From: Nocardia jiangxiensis NBRC 101359
GTDB lineage: Bacteria > Actinomycetota > Actinomycetes > Mycobacteriales > Mycobacteriaceae
DNA length: 64,000 bases
NCBI RefSeq assembly: GCF_000308615.1
Contig: NZ_BAGB01000173.1
Location: forward strand, 62,001-126,000
Direction: 5' to 3'
In this document: one piece after another, positions 24,761-34,727 of the stretch
Layout: every line of letters begins with the position of its first letter
Numbering within the stretch: position 1 is the first letter of the stretch
Translations under genes and position numbers: made by a program
Notes under the pieces: model-generated
Seen by the model: only the letters and a program-made list of their open reading frames with translations
What the model was told of the DNA's origin: nothing
Databases searched by the model: none

Positions 24761-26029
24761 GTGAGCATGTTCGATGAGATCGACTTCTTCACCGACAAAT
24801 CGATTGTCGAAAACCCCTATCCCTATTTCGAGTCGCTGCGGTCCCGGTGTCCGGTGGCGCGCGAGCCGCACCACGGCGTACTGGCGGTGACCGGGTACGA
24901 CGCCGCCGTGGAGGTGTATCGCAACCACGGGACCTTCTCCAGCTGTATCGCACCGACCGGGCCGTTCCCGGGCCTGCCGTTCGATCCCGCCGACGGTGAC
25001 ATCGGCGCGTTGATCGAGAAACATCGCGAGGCGTTCCCGCTGCACGAGCACATGGTCACCTTCGACCAGCCGAAGCACACCATGCACCGTGACCTGCTCA
25101 AAGCCTTGTTCACGCCGCGCCGGCTGCGGGAGAACGAGGAGTTCATGTGGGTGCAGGCCGATCGCATGCTCGACGAGTTCGTCGAGCAGGGCCGGACCGA
25201 ATTCCTGCGCAACTACGCGCAGCCCTTCGCGATGCTGGTGATCGCCAATCTGCTGGGCGTACCGGAGGAGGACTACACCGATTTCCGGCGCGCGCTGTCC
25301 GACACCACGCCGCCGGGCGCGATCGACGACGAGGTGATGGTCGGCAATCCGCTGGAATTCCTGGCCGAACGTTTCACCGGCTATCTCGCGGAGCGTCGGC
25401 GCGATCCGGGCGCAGATGTGTTGTCCGCCTTGGCTTCCGCGCGATTCCCGGACGGTTCGCTGCCGGAGATCGCCGACCTGGTCCATCTTGCCTCGTTCCT
25501 GTTCGCCGCCGGACAGGAGACCACCGCCAAGCTGATGACCGCCGGGCTGCGGGTGCTCGCGGAGAACCCGCGGATCCAGCAGGAGTTGCGCGAGGACACC
25601 GACCGCATCGGCAGTTTCGTGGAGGAGTGTCTGCGGCTCGAAGCGCCGGTCAAGACCGATTTCCGGCTGGCCTGCCAGGCCACCACGCTGGGCGGTGTCG
25701 AGGTTCCGGCGGGCAGCATGGTGATGGTCCTGCCCGGTGCCGCGAACCGGGATCCGTCGCGATTCGACGATCCGGGTGAATTCGTGCTCGATCGTCCCAA
25801 TGCGCGCGAGCACATCTCGTTCGCCCGCGGCATCCACACCTGTCCGGGAGGTCCGTTGGCGCGCATGGAATCTCGGGTCAGCTTCGAACGGATCCTGCAC
25901 CGGATGCGCGACATCCGGATCTCGGAGGCCGAACACGGCCCGGCGGATGCGCGCAATTTCCAGTACGAGCCGACCTACGTCCTGCGCGGCCTGAGCTCGT
26001 TGCACATCGAATTCACGCCGGCGGACTGA
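24761..26029 (+). CDS. cytochrome P450
   Basis: Haem monooxygenase of 422 residues. The oxygen-binding I-helix motif is AGQETTAKL, the K-helix ExxR is EECLRLEAP and the haem-Cys loop is SFARGIHTCPGGPLARM. The start VSMFDEIDFFTDKSIVENPY uses GTG 24761 with AGGAG 6 bp upstream; an ATG lies two codons later. A cognate [3Fe-4S] ferredoxin is two genes downstream. An SDR follows 30 bp later. With the mce genes, a role in oxidising an imported lipid or steroid-like substrate is inferred. Confidence 0.92.
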   Translation: MSMFDEIDFFTDKSIVENPYPYFESLRSRCPVAREPHHGVLAVTGYDAAVEVYRNHGTFSSCIAPTGPFPGLPFDPADGDIGALIEKHREAFPLHEHMVTFDQPKHTMHRDLLKALFTPRRLRENEEFMWVQADRMLDEFVEQGRTEFLRNYAQPFAMLVIANLLGVPEEDYTDFRRALSDTTPPGAIDDEVMVGNPLEFLAERFTGYLAERRRDPGADVLSALASARFPDGSLPEIADLVHLASFLFAAGQETTAKLMTAGLRVLAENPRIQQELREDTDRIGSFVEECLRLEAPVKTDFRLACQATTLGGVEVPAGSMVMVLPGAANRDPSRFDDPGEFVLDRPNAREHISFARGIHTCPGGPLARMESRVSFERILHRMRDIRISEAEHGPADARNFQYEPTYVLRGLSSLHIEFTPAD

Positions 26030-26058
26030 AGTCGCGAGATGACAAGCGAGGAATACCG

Positions 26059-26829
26059 ATGGTCGAGACGAACGGCAGCGAAAGTCCGTCACGCGTGGCA
26101 ATTGTTACCGGTGCTGCTTCGGGCATCGGTCTGGCGATTGCGCGAAGGCTTGCACAGGAATCGCACCGGGTAGCACTGTTCGATCTGAGCGCGGAGGCCG
26201 CACAGAAGGCGGCGGCCGAACTGGTCGCGGATGGTCTGCAGGCGGTCGCCTACCAGGTGGACGTCGCGGACGCCGACTCCGTCGAGGCGGCGGTTCGCTT
26301 GGTGCGCAAGGATTTCGGGCCGGTGCAGATCGTGGTCACCAGTGCCGGAGTGGAGGAGTACACGGCATTCGAGGAGATCACCCGGGAGCAGTGGAATCGC
26401 ATTCTGGCGGTGAATCTGAACGGGACGTTCTCCTGTATTCAGGCTGCGGTTCCCGACATGGTCTCGGCAGGCTGGGGCCGTATCGTGACGATCTCCTCGT
26501 CCAGTGCGCAATCCGGGGCCAAGAATATGGCGCACTACGTCGCTTCCAAGGGCGGCGTGATCGGCCTGACGAAGGCGCTTGCGGCCGAGCTGTCGCCGAA
26601 AGGCATTACGGTCAACAGCATTCCGCCCTCGATCATCGATACGCCGATGGCGCAGCAGGCCACCCAGGCGGGATTCTTTCCCGGTGTGGAGGTCATCGCG
26701 CCGATGACACCGGTACGGCGGGTGGGCACGCCCGAGGATGTGGCGGCCGCATGCGCCTACTTGTGTTCCGACAGTGCGGGTTTCGTCACCGGTCAGCTGA
26801 TCGGTGTCAACGGCGGTCTGTACATCTGA
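26059..26829 (+). CDS. short-chain dehydrogenase/reductase
   Basis: 256-residue SDR of the FabG-like classical type. The cofactor motif is VTGAASGIGLAIARRLA; Asp after beta2 (LFDLS) suggests NAD over NADP. The catalytic Ser is in TISSSSAQSG and Tyr-Lys in HYVASKGGVIGL. The C-terminus is GFVTGQLIGVNGGLYI. ATG 26059 follows GAGGAATACCG. It lies between the P450 and its ferredoxin, so it probably oxidises the alcohol the P450 produces. Confidence 0.92.
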   Translation: MVETNGSESPSRVAIVTGAASGIGLAIARRLAQESHRVALFDLSAEAAQKAAAELVADGLQAVAYQVDVADADSVEAAVRLVRKDFGPVQIVVTSAGVEEYTAFEEITREQWNRILAVNLNGTFSCIQAAVPDMVSAGWGRIVTISSSSAQSGAKNMAHYVASKGGVIGLTKALAAELSPKGITVNSIPPSIIDTPMAQQATQAGFFPGVEVIAPMTPVRRVGTPEDVAAACAYLCSDSAGFVTGQLIGVNGGLYI

Positions 26830-26868
26830 ACGGTCGGAGCATTGGCGGACCGGTATTCGGAGGAAGTC

Positions 26869-27069
26869 ATGGAGATACACATCGATCAGCACCGGTGCGA
26901 GGGTCACGCACTGTGCGCGAGTATCGCGCCGACCGTATTCGAGGTCGGTGCGGACGATCTGTCCACCGTCGTGGATCCGAATCCACCCGATGACATCGAG
27001 CCGAAGGTTCGCATGGCGGTGGATGCCTGTCCGACACTGGCGATTTCGCTCGGAGGGTCGCGATCATGA
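26869..27069 (+). CDS. [3Fe-4S] ferredoxin for cytochrome P450
   Basis: 66-residue single-cluster ferredoxin. The cluster motif is RCEGHALCASIAP plus the distant Cys in VDACPTLAI. His replaces the second Cys (CxxHxxC), the form seen in actinobacterial P450 redox partners. ATG 26869 is preceded by GGAGGAAG, which excludes the longer in-frame start. It supplies electrons to the P450 two genes upstream. Confidence 0.9.
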   Translation: MEIHIDQHRCEGHALCASIAPTVFEVGADDLSTVVDPNPPDDIEPKVRMAVDACPTLAISLGGSRS

Positions 27070-27101
27070 GAGTGTGTTCCGGGCGCGGGAGCGAGTGAGC
27101 A

Positions 27102-28409
27102 GTGTCCATCCTGTTCGAGCCCGACGGGCGGGGCCCCTCGGCGCTGCGCCTGCTGCTCAGCGGCGTCTGTTTTCTCCTCGTCGTCGCCGGGATCGCCACG
27201 GCGATGGTCGCGGTCTCGCGCGGTGCGTTCCGCCGGACGGTGCCGATCACCGCCGTGCTGGCCGACGTCGGCGACGGGCTGCCCGCCAAATCGGATGTGA
27301 AGTACCTGGGTGTTCGGGTCGGGCTGGTGACCGGGGTCTCGCCGGCGCCCGAACCGGGGATGAACTACGTGCACATCCGGCTCGATCCGCGATACTCCGG
27401 GCAGATCCCGCGCTCGGTGACCGCTCGCGTGGTGCCGAGCAATGTCTTCGCGGTGCCCTCGATCCAGTTGCTCTACAACGGATCCGCCCCCGCGGTGACC
27501 GGCAACGCGCTGATTCGGCAGGATCACAGCCAGGAGACCGTGCGGTTGCAGACCTCGCTGGATCAGCTGCGCCGGATCCTGGACGCGGTGGGTCGGGACC
27601 GGACCGATACCGCCGTCGGAATGCTGGCGACCCTGGCCGAGGCCACCTCTGGGCGAGGCGCGTCGCTCGCGGATGCGGGTGCGCAGCTGCGCCGGATCGT
27701 CGTCGAGCTGAACAAGGTGGTATCGGTCCAGGCCGCGCCGTCCACACTGGACGCGCTCTCGACGTCGTTGCGCGAGGTGCAGGCGACCGCGCCGGAGCTG
27801 CTCGATACGCTGCACCACACCATCGGGCCGATGCTGACCGTCGCCCGAGAGCGCGAGCAGCTGACCGATCTGCTCACCGGCGGGGTACACACCTTCGATA
27901 CGATCGGAAATACTCTGGGGCACAATACCGATCGCCTGATCTCCATCACCACCCACTTGTCGCCCGCGCTGGATGTGCTGGGCGACGGGGCGAGCCACTT
28001 TCCGCAGATCAGCAGTTCGGTCATCCGGATGAGCGGCAAATTCAACCAGACCTTCGATCCGCGCGTCCAGCGGGTGACCGCGAAGGTGATCGTGCAGCTG
28101 ACCCCGAACCGGCAGTACACGCGGGCCGACTGCCCCCGCTACGGCACTCTGGCCGGGACCAGCTGTTCGACCGCGCCGGAGATCGCCGCTGCGCCGGGGC
28201 CGATGCCGAATCTGCTGCGACCCGGTGAATTTCGGCCCGTGGATCTGTCGGTGACCGATATCGGTCCGGTCGGCAGTGCGGCGGAACAGCAGCAGATCGC
28301 CGACATACTGGGCGGGACGCCCAATGCCGCCGCCGACATTCTGTTCGGACCGTTGGCGCGTGGGGCGACTGTGGCGGTGGCCGCGGATCCGAGCGGAGGC
28401 GCGCGGTGA
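27102..28409 (+). CDS. Mce-family protein A
   Basis: First of six Mce proteins that form a cell-envelope lipid-import channel. 435 residues, with one N-terminal membrane anchor (LLLSGVCFLLVVAGIATAMV) and an MCE domain with DVGDGLPAKSDVKYLGVRVG. A helical region and a C-terminal segment with CPRYGTLAGTSC follow, the Cys pair typical of MceA. GTG 27102 follows GGGAG. The next gene overlaps by 4 bp. No mceG ATPase is in the window. Confidence 0.9.
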   Translation: MSILFEPDGRGPSALRLLLSGVCFLLVVAGIATAMVAVSRGAFRRTVPITAVLADVGDGLPAKSDVKYLGVRVGLVTGVSPAPEPGMNYVHIRLDPRYSGQIPRSVTARVVPSNVFAVPSIQLLYNGSAPAVTGNALIRQDHSQETVRLQTSLDQLRRILDAVGRDRTDTAVGMLATLAEATSGRGASLADAGAQLRRIVVELNKVVSVQAAPSTLDALSTSLREVQATAPELLDTLHHTIGPMLTVAREREQLTDLLTGGVHTFDTIGNTLGHNTDRLISITTHLSPALDVLGDGASHFPQISSSVIRMSGKFNQTFDPRVQRVTAKVIVQLTPNRQYTRADCPRYGTLAGTSCSTAPEIAAAPGPMPNLLRPGEFRPVDLSVTDIGPVGSAAEQQQIADILGGTPNAAADILFGPLARGATVAVAADPSGGAR

Positions 28410-29443
28410 GCTACCGACGATCTCTGCTGGTGCTGGTCGTATTCGTCGTGGTGTCGGTGCTGTTGTCCTGGACCGTCATCGTCACGCTCGAACGTGGGGT
28501 GAGCGGTGCCACGACGAAGTACTCGGCCATGTTCACCGATGTCTCGGGGTTGAGTACCGGGGACGACGTCCGAATGGCCGGTGTACGGGTCGGCCGAGTG
28601 GGTTCGATCGAACTGGACGGCGATCTGGCCCGGGTCGGATTCGAAATCCAGCGTGATCAAACACTTTTCGGCACCACGGTGGTCTCGGTGACGTATCAGA
28701 ATCTCATCGGTCAGCGGTATCTCGGTCTGTCCCGGGGCACGCACGGCTCCCCGGCGGCACTGCGTGCGGGAGCGGTCATCCCGGTGCGGAACACCGAGCC
28801 GTCCTTCGACATCTCCAAGCTGCTGAAGGGATTCGAGCCGCTGTTCGGGACATTGGACCGCAGCGCGATCGACAACATCACCCAGGCTCTGATCACCGCA
28901 TTGCAGGGCGACAACGGAGCGCTCACCGCGCTGGTCGCCGAGACCACCGAACTCGCGCAGTCCTTCGCCGGTCCGGATCAGGTCCTGGGACAGGTGATCA
29001 CGAACCTCACCACGATCGTGAACGGCCTGGCCGCTCGCAGCGGCGATCTCGGCACCGTCATCGATCAGACCCGCGCGATATTCGAAGGGCTGCAACGGAA
29101 CAAGGATGCACTGCTCGGGTCGGTGGATCATCTCTCGGGGACGGTCGAGCGCGTGGCGCGGATCGCCGACGCCGATCAGCCCGCACTCGATGCTTTCCTG
29201 AAGCGGAATCCCGGGTTCGCGCAACATCTTCTGGACAACAAATACAAGTTCGGTGTCATGGGGTTCAACCTTCCGTTCATTCTCAAAGGGCTGGCGCGCA
29301 TCACTCAGGAGGGTGGTTATGCGGATGCGGACATCTGCGATGTGACCTTCTCGCTGGCTCCGGGCATGTCACCGTTGATTCCGGGGATCCTCGCCGCACT
29401 GACTCCGGGTGGAGTCGTCCAGCACACGGCCAAGTGCAGGTGA
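28406..29443 (+). CDS. Mce-family protein B
   Basis: 345 residues with an N-terminal anchor (LLVLVVFVVVSVLLSWTVIV) and an MCE domain: TDVSGLSTGDDVRMAGVRVG, then TVVSVTYQNLIGQRYLGLSR. It ends FGVMGFNLPFILKGLARITQ and a Cys-containing C-terminus, the usual MceB pattern. GTG start in a GTGA overlap with the A gene. It is part of the hexameric Mce assembly. Confidence 0.9.
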   Translation: MSYRRSLLVLVVFVVVSVLLSWTVIVTLERGVSGATTKYSAMFTDVSGLSTGDDVRMAGVRVGRVGSIELDGDLARVGFEIQRDQTLFGTTVVSVTYQNLIGQRYLGLSRGTHGSPAALRAGAVIPVRNTEPSFDISKLLKGFEPLFGTLDRSAIDNITQALITALQGDNGALTALVAETTELAQSFAGPDQVLGQVITNLTTIVNGLAARSGDLGTVIDQTRAIFEGLQRNKDALLGSVDHLSGTVERVARIADADQPALDAFLKRNPGFAQHLLDNKYKFGVMGFNLPFILKGLARITQEGGYADADICDVTFSLAPGMSPLIPGILAALTPGGVVQHTAKCR

Positions 29444-30516
29444 GCCGGATGCCACGACTGTTCGGCGAGTTGCGGAAGAGACTGCCGCACTGCGCAATCC
29501 GTTGGCGCGGGAAGCCGCTCGAGGAGTACAACCGGGTATCGCTCGGCCTGCTCGCGCTCGGTGGGCTGATCGTCGCGATCGTGATCGCGCTGACGGTCAA
29601 TTCGATGAATTTCGGGGACAAGGATGTGGAAGTCGATTTCGCGCAGGCGGCGCAGTTGGGGGCGGGGGATCGGGTGACCATCGCCGGTGTGCCGGTCGGG
29701 CATGTCACGACGATCCGATTGACCGACGGTCATGTGGCGGTGCGGTTGAGCGTCCATCACTCGGTGCGCCTCGGCCCGGATACCACGGCCGCGATCAAAC
29801 TCACGACCCTGCTGGGCAACCGATATGTCGAACTCGACCCGGCAGGTTCGGGCAACTCTGACCGAATTCCTATGCAGCACAGTAGTGTTCCGTATGATCT
29901 GGAATCCGCGCTCGCTGACGCAACCACGACCTTCGGTCAGGTGGACGCCGACCAGGTGGCCAAGGCGCTGACCGATCTGTCCGGCCGGTTGAACGGCCTG
30001 CCCGAACTGATTCCGTCGGTGATGCAGAATGTCCGAACGCTGTCGACCGTCATCGCCGAACGACGCGGGCAGATCGGTGCGCTGCTGGCCTCCACGAGCA
30101 AGTTGACCGGCGTGATCAACAGTCAGCGAACGGATCTGGGAGCCCTGTTCGATCAGGGCGGCGATCTGCTGCGCGAACTGCTGACCCGCAAACAGGCGAT
30201 CGAATCCATGGTCGCCGCCACCACCACGCTGGTGGACCGGCTCGCCCCGCTCGCGGTCCGGGACAAGCCCGAAATCGTTGCGCTGCTGGGGAATTTGCGG
30301 GAGATCACCGCCATGCTGAGCCGGCACGACGATCTGCTGCGCAATATCCTGCAGGTCCTGCCGGTGCCCTGGCAGTCCTGGGCGAATCTGACCGGCACCG
30401 GACCGGAACTGGATGCGACCGCCTCCTCCGGCGCATTCCTCGACTCGTTCATGTGCGCGCTGGTGGGCCGCGCACCGCAGGTGCACATCTCCCCGTACTC
30501 GCAGGAGTGCCGATGA
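29440..30516 (+). CDS. Mce-family protein C
   Basis: 358 residues. Anchor GLLALGGLIVAIVIALTVNS, MCE domain AAQLGAGDRVTIAGVPVGHV and LTTLLGNRYVELDPAG, then long alpha-helical repeats and the C-terminal SFMCALVGRAPQVHISPY. I chose GTG 29440 because it gives the same 4-bp overlap as its neighbours; ATG 29449 is an alternative. It is shorter than many MceC proteins, which carry Pro-rich tails. Confidence 0.88.
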   Translation: MSRMPRLFGELRKRLPHCAIRWRGKPLEEYNRVSLGLLALGGLIVAIVIALTVNSMNFGDKDVEVDFAQAAQLGAGDRVTIAGVPVGHVTTIRLTDGHVAVRLSVHHSVRLGPDTTAAIKLTTLLGNRYVELDPAGSGNSDRIPMQHSSVPYDLESALADATTTFGQVDADQVAKALTDLSGRLNGLPELIPSVMQNVRTLSTVIAERRGQIGALLASTSKLTGVINSQRTDLGALFDQGGDLLRELLTRKQAIESMVAATTTLVDRLAPLAVRDKPEIVALLGNLREITAMLSRHDDLLRNILQVLPVPWQSWANLTGTGPELDATASSGAFLDSFMCALVGRAPQVHISPYSQECR

Positions 30517-31625
30517 GCGCGGGTATGCCCCGGTGGGTGAAGATCGCCGTCCTCGTCGCGGTCGCCGCGATCCTCGGTGTGGCGAGCGTGCCGTTGACCC
30601 AGTTGGGCAGTGGAACCATCACGGTGGCTGCACAATTCGCCGATGCCGCGGGTCTGTACACCGGAAATCCGGTGGAGGTGCTCGGCATCCGGATCGGAAA
30701 GATCGAGAGCATCACGCAGCGAGGCGATTTCGTCGAGGTCAGGATGAGCCTGGATCGGGCGATCCGGATTCCTGCGGATGCGAAAGCGGTGACGGTCTCG
30801 GATTCGGTGCTGACCGATCGGCACATCGAATTCACGCCCGCCTATCGCACCGGCCCGGTGCTGGGCGATGGAGCGGTGCTGTCCCTCGATCGGACGCGCA
30901 CGCCGGTCGAATTCGACAGCCTGCTGTCCACGGCGGACAGCCTGTCCCGCTCGCTCGGGGGAGACGGCAAAGGTAATGGGCCCCTGGCGAATATGGTCGA
31001 TCTCGGCGCATCGGTGACCACACACAACGGCGGGGATATCAAGGCCGCCCTGGACGAGCTGTCCCGGGCGTTGCGCATGGGCGACGACGGCGGTGCGGCG
31101 ACCAGGAACGCCATCACCGAGATCGTGAACGATCTGAATGCACTGACCACCACCGCCGCCGACAATGACGGGAAGGTCCGCGCATTCGCCGCCGCCGTGC
31201 ACCGGATGAGCGAGATGCTCGCGGATCTGAACCTGGGATCGGGGGACACGGGCGCGAAACTCGACCAGATCATCACGCAGACAGCGGATCTCATGCAGCG
31301 TGAACGCGCTACGGTGTCCGGGACCGCGACCGGTGCGAATGTGCTGGTGCGGAGTCTGGCGGACTATCAGCGCAATATCGGGCAGTTCCTGGATCTGTTC
31401 CCGCTCGTCACCGACAACGCGTACAACGCGATCGATCAGCAGGCCGGCGCCGGGCGCGTGCACGTGAACGTCGACAAGATCGCTCTGGACGGCCAGATGG
31501 TGAAACAGGTGTGCAATCTGCTCCAGCTGAAACAGTTGGGGTGCGCCACCGGGAAGGCGTCCGATATGGGCCCGGATTTCGGAGTGACGGCGATGCTGGC
31601 CGGAATTGCGGGTGTGCGGAAATGA
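30513..31625 (+). CDS. Mce-family protein D
   Basis: 370 residues beginning MSAGMPRWVKIAVLVAVAAI, with one N-terminal anchor and an MCE domain DAAGLYTGNPVEVLGIRIGK followed by SVLTDRHIEFTPAYRTG. The long helical region ends with NLLQLKQLGC. The ATG overlaps the C gene stop by 4 bp. It is a periplasm-spanning component. Confidence 0.88.
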   Translation: MSAGMPRWVKIAVLVAVAAILGVASVPLTQLGSGTITVAAQFADAAGLYTGNPVEVLGIRIGKIESITQRGDFVEVRMSLDRAIRIPADAKAVTVSDSVLTDRHIEFTPAYRTGPVLGDGAVLSLDRTRTPVEFDSLLSTADSLSRSLGGDGKGNGPLANMVDLGASVTTHNGGDIKAALDELSRALRMGDDGGAATRNAITEIVNDLNALTTTAADNDGKVRAFAAAVHRMSEMLADLNLGSGDTGAKLDQIITQTADLMQRERATVSGTATGANVLVRSLADYQRNIGQFLDLFPLVTDNAYNAIDQQAGAGRVHVNVDKIALDGQMVKQVCNLLQLKQLGCATGKASDMGPDFGVTAMLAGIAGVRK

Positions 31626-32737
31626 CGGCGAAGGTTATGCGGACAGTGCGTCGCGGCGTGACAGCGGCCGCAGTGGTCGGTGCGCTCACGACGACGGCAT
31701 GTTCGGCCGGACTGGATTCGCTGCCGCTGCCGGCGCCGTCGGTCGGAGCACACACGTACACGATCACCGCCGAGTTCGCCAATGCGCTGAACCTCCCGAC
31801 CAAGGCGAAGGTGAAGTTGCAGGGCGCGGATATCGGCGAGGTGGAGGCGATGAATGCGCACGATTTCACCGCCGTGGTCTCCCTGCGAATCCGCTCGGGC
31901 GTAGAACTTCCCGTCGGCACCACCGCTGAATTGCGTTCGGCCACACCGATGGGCGATGTATTCGTGGCATTGACCACGCCCGCCGCGGCGGGATCGGCAC
32001 TGCTGCACGACGGTTCGGTCATCCCGGAACCCGCCACGTCGGATGCGGCGACGATCGAGGCCGTGCTGAGCCGGGCAGCCCTGCTGGTGAATGGCGGCGC
32101 GGTCCGCGATCTGGCGAAGGTCGTCAACGGGCTCGGTGCGGATCTCGACGGTCGCGGAAATCGCCTGGCGGACTTGATTGCCCAGACCTCGACGCTGGTT
32201 CGGACGTTGTCACAGCGATCCGATCAGATCCAGGCGGCGATCCGCGACACCGGAACGCTGACCGATACGATCGCCGCACAGCAGTCCACGGTGAATGCGG
32301 CGGTGGCCGCCGCGGGGCCCGCGGTGCAGGCCGTGGGCAGCAATACGCAGAACATCGTCGATCTCGCGGCCCGATTGAGTCGCATCGCCGGGGAGCTCCA
32401 GAGATTCCCGTCGGTGAACGGAACCGGAAAACGCAGTCTCATCACGGATATGAACAATCTGTCGGCCGGTTTGAACGCCGCGGCCGAGCAGCCGGGACTG
32501 GATCTCAACGTCCTGAACGCGTCGATCGGGATCGTCGGCGGCAAGGTGGCCTCCTCCACCGGCGCGGGCGCGGATGCCGACGTCACGAAGATCGCGGCCG
32601 GTGTGGTGCCCGATCCCAACTTCCCCGGAAATCCGGACGCCCGGATTCCGGACGGGACCGATTGGGCGAACTTCGTCGGCTCGTTGGCATATACGTTGCA
32701 GCGCTTGCACGATCGGGTGATCGGACCCGGACGATGA
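31622..32737 (+). CDS. Mce-family lipoprotein E (LprN-like)
   Basis: 371 residues. The signal peptide ends in a lipobox, ALTTTACSAG, so this is the lipid-anchored member of the set, as MceE usually is. The MCE domain contains FANALNLPTKAKVKLQGADI and SATPMGDVFVALTTP. The rest is helical. The ATG overlaps the D gene stop by 4 bp. Confidence 0.9.
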   Translation: MTAKVMRTVRRGVTAAAVVGALTTTACSAGLDSLPLPAPSVGAHTYTITAEFANALNLPTKAKVKLQGADIGEVEAMNAHDFTAVVSLRIRSGVELPVGTTAELRSATPMGDVFVALTTPAAAGSALLHDGSVIPEPATSDAATIEAVLSRAALLVNGGAVRDLAKVVNGLGADLDGRGNRLADLIAQTSTLVRTLSQRSDQIQAAIRDTGTLTDTIAAQQSTVNAAVAAAGPAVQAVGSNTQNIVDLAARLSRIAGELQRFPSVNGTGKRSLITDMNNLSAGLNAAAEQPGLDLNVLNASIGIVGGKVASSTGAGADADVTKIAAGVVPDPNFPGNPDARIPDGTDWANFVGSLAYTLQRLHDRVIGPGR

Positions 32738-34011
32738 ACGCCGCGCCGGCTATCCGAGGGCAGCGGGCGACGGACGTGCTCGGTGCGGTCGTGTCGTACC
32801 TTTCCGGCCATCGGCTGACCGTCTCGTGGATCGCACTGGTGCTGACGACGGTGCTGGGGGCGAGTTATCTGATTTTCGGGTCGCTGCAGGCAGATCCGTT
32901 CCGGTCGACGTATCTGGTTCGCGTCCGGTTCGCCGAATCGGGTGGGCTGCAACCGAATCGGGATGTCACCGTGCGCGGGGTGCGGGTCGGGGTGGTGAAA
33001 TCGGTGGATATCGCCGACGGCGTCGTCGTGGCGGTGGCCGCGATCGACGCTTCGGCGAAGATACCCGCCGACAGCACGGCCCGGGTGGCCGCGCTCTCGC
33101 CCGCCGGTGAGCAGTATCTGGACTTCGTGCCACGGACCTCGACCGGACCGTATCTGGCCGATGGCGCGACCGTCGGCGTGGACCGGACCTCTGCGCCGGT
33201 GACGCTGGCGAAGCTGCTCGGCGATATGAACGGCGCTGTCGTGCAACTGGATCCGGCGAAACTCGCCTCGATCGTGCAGGAGCTGGGCGGCAGTCCGCAG
33301 GCCCCGGAGAAGCTGGCCGCGATCATCCAGGGTGGCACCTTCCTGATCACGACGCTGGGTTCGGTTCTGCCGCAGACGGTCAGCCTGTTGCGTAACAGCG
33401 AAATCGTGCTGTCGACGGTTCGTGATCTGTCTCCGGGCCTGGCCGCGACGGCTGCCGATCTGGATCGGACCGCCGCGGGCGTGGACAAGATGACCGGCGG
33501 ATACCGAACTCTGGTCACCGAAAGCCCGCGGGCTCTTCATGCGATGGATCAGATCATCGCCGACAATTCGCCGACGATGGTGCAGTTGCTCGGGAATCTC
33601 GGCACTGTCGCGCAGATGTCGTATCTGCACGTACCGGCGATGCGGGAGTTCTTCTTCCCGAAGCAACGTCCGGGTTCGGCGGTGGACGCGCTGGCCGGGG
33701 CGTTTCACGACAACGCGGTGTGGGCGCTGGTGAATCTGTACCCCCGCAAACAGTGCGATTACAACCTGCCCCGCAAGCCCATCACCGTGCCGAATTATCC
33801 GGAGCCGTATCTGTACACCTATTGCACGGATCCGGATCCGAGTGTGGTAGTGCGTGGCGCGCGCAATGCGCCGCAGCCGCCCGGTGACGATACGGCTCAT
33901 CCGCCGCCCGGGGTGAATCCGCTCGCGACCACCGACCCGACACCGCAGGGCAGATGGTCGATTCCCACGCCGTACGGCGGCGTGCCCGAGCCGTACATAC
34001 CGCCCAAATGA
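32734..34011 (+). CDS. Mce-family protein F
   Basis: 425 residues. Anchor WIALVLTTVLGASYLIFGSL, MCE domain AESGGLQPNRDVTVRGVRVG and ALSPAGEQYLDFVP. A Pro-rich tail ends TPYGGVPEPYIPPK. The ATG overlaps the E gene stop. It completes the A-F set. Confidence 0.9.
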   Translation: MNAAPAIRGQRATDVLGAVVSYLSGHRLTVSWIALVLTTVLGASYLIFGSLQADPFRSTYLVRVRFAESGGLQPNRDVTVRGVRVGVVKSVDIADGVVVAVAAIDASAKIPADSTARVAALSPAGEQYLDFVPRTSTGPYLADGATVGVDRTSAPVTLAKLLGDMNGAVVQLDPAKLASIVQELGGSPQAPEKLAAIIQGGTFLITTLGSVLPQTVSLLRNSEIVLSTVRDLSPGLAATAADLDRTAAGVDKMTGGYRTLVTESPRALHAMDQIIADNSPTMVQLLGNLGTVAQMSYLHVPAMREFFFPKQRPGSAVDALAGAFHDNAVWALVNLYPRKQCDYNLPRKPITVPNYPEPYLYTYCTDPDPSVVVRGARNAPQPPGDDTAHPPPGVNPLATTDPTPQGRWSIPTPYGGVPEPYIPPK

Positions 34012-34043
34012 TCAGCTCGGCAACGTATTTCAGGAGTAGACCG

Positions 34044-34727
34044 ATGTCGACAGCACAGTTGGAGTCGGAGGTCCCGGGGACCGATCCCGATTCGACGGTC
34101 ACCGAGAAGTCCGAGAACGACGAGCCGGAGAGCGTTCGATCCGATGACGCCCGATCACAGGGCGACAGACTCGGGGACGACGACCGGAAGGACGGCGAAG
34201 CCGGATCGGACGAGACCGTATCCGACCTCGGAAAGCGCAGCGCGAGAAGGTGGTTCGTGCGTGCCGCCGCCGCACTGATCATCGTCATCGCGATCGTGTC
34301 CTCGGTGTTCGCCGGAATTTTCGGCTGGAAACTACGGCAACGCGACGAGGTCGATTCGGCGGCCCAGCAAGCACTGTCCACCGCGCAGACCTATGCCGTG
34401 ACGCTCACCAGTATCGATTCCCAGCACATCGATGACGACTACACCCACGTCCTGGACGGGGCCACCGGGGATTTCAAGAATATGTACGCGCAGTCGAGCA
34501 GCCAGCTGAAGAAGATGCTGATCGATAACAAGGCCCGCAGTGTCGGCAAGGTCGTGGACGCGAGCGTGCAGAGCGCGTCCGGAGATCAGGTCGTGGTCAT
34601 GCTGTTCGTCGATCAGGAGATCACCAACGCGGTGAGTCCCGATCCGCGGATGGATCGGAGCCGGATCATCATGACGATGCGATCGGTCGCAGGCCGGTGG
34701 CTGGCCGCGAAGGTGGAGATGGCCTGA
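34044..34727 (+). CDS. Mce-associated membrane protein
   Basis: 227 residues with an acidic, disordered N-terminal 65 residues. One membrane helix follows (FVRAAAALIIVIAIVSSVFA), then an NTF2-like extracytoplasmic domain containing DDDYTHVLDGATGDFKNMY, the hallmark of Mce-associated (Mas) proteins. These are thought to stabilise the Mce complex. ATG 34044 follows CAGGAG. Its stop overlaps the YrbE start as TGATG. Confidence 0.88.
   Translation: MSTAQLESEVPGTDPDSTVTEKSENDEPESVRSDDARSQGDRLGDDDRKDGEAGSDETVSDLGKRSARRWFVRAAAALIIVIAIVSSVFAGIFGWKLRQRDEVDSAAQQALSTAQTYAVTLTSIDSQHIDDDYTHVLDGATGDFKNMYAQSSSQLKKMLIDNKARSVGKVVDASVQSASGDQVVVMLFVDQEITNAVSPDPRMDRSRIIMTMRSVAGRWLAAKVEMA

Noticed and set aside
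24101..26101. Minus-strand open frame of 666 codons across the TetR and P450 genes
   Set aside because: No recognisable domain; the opposite strand encodes a complete P450 with haem and I-helix motifs.
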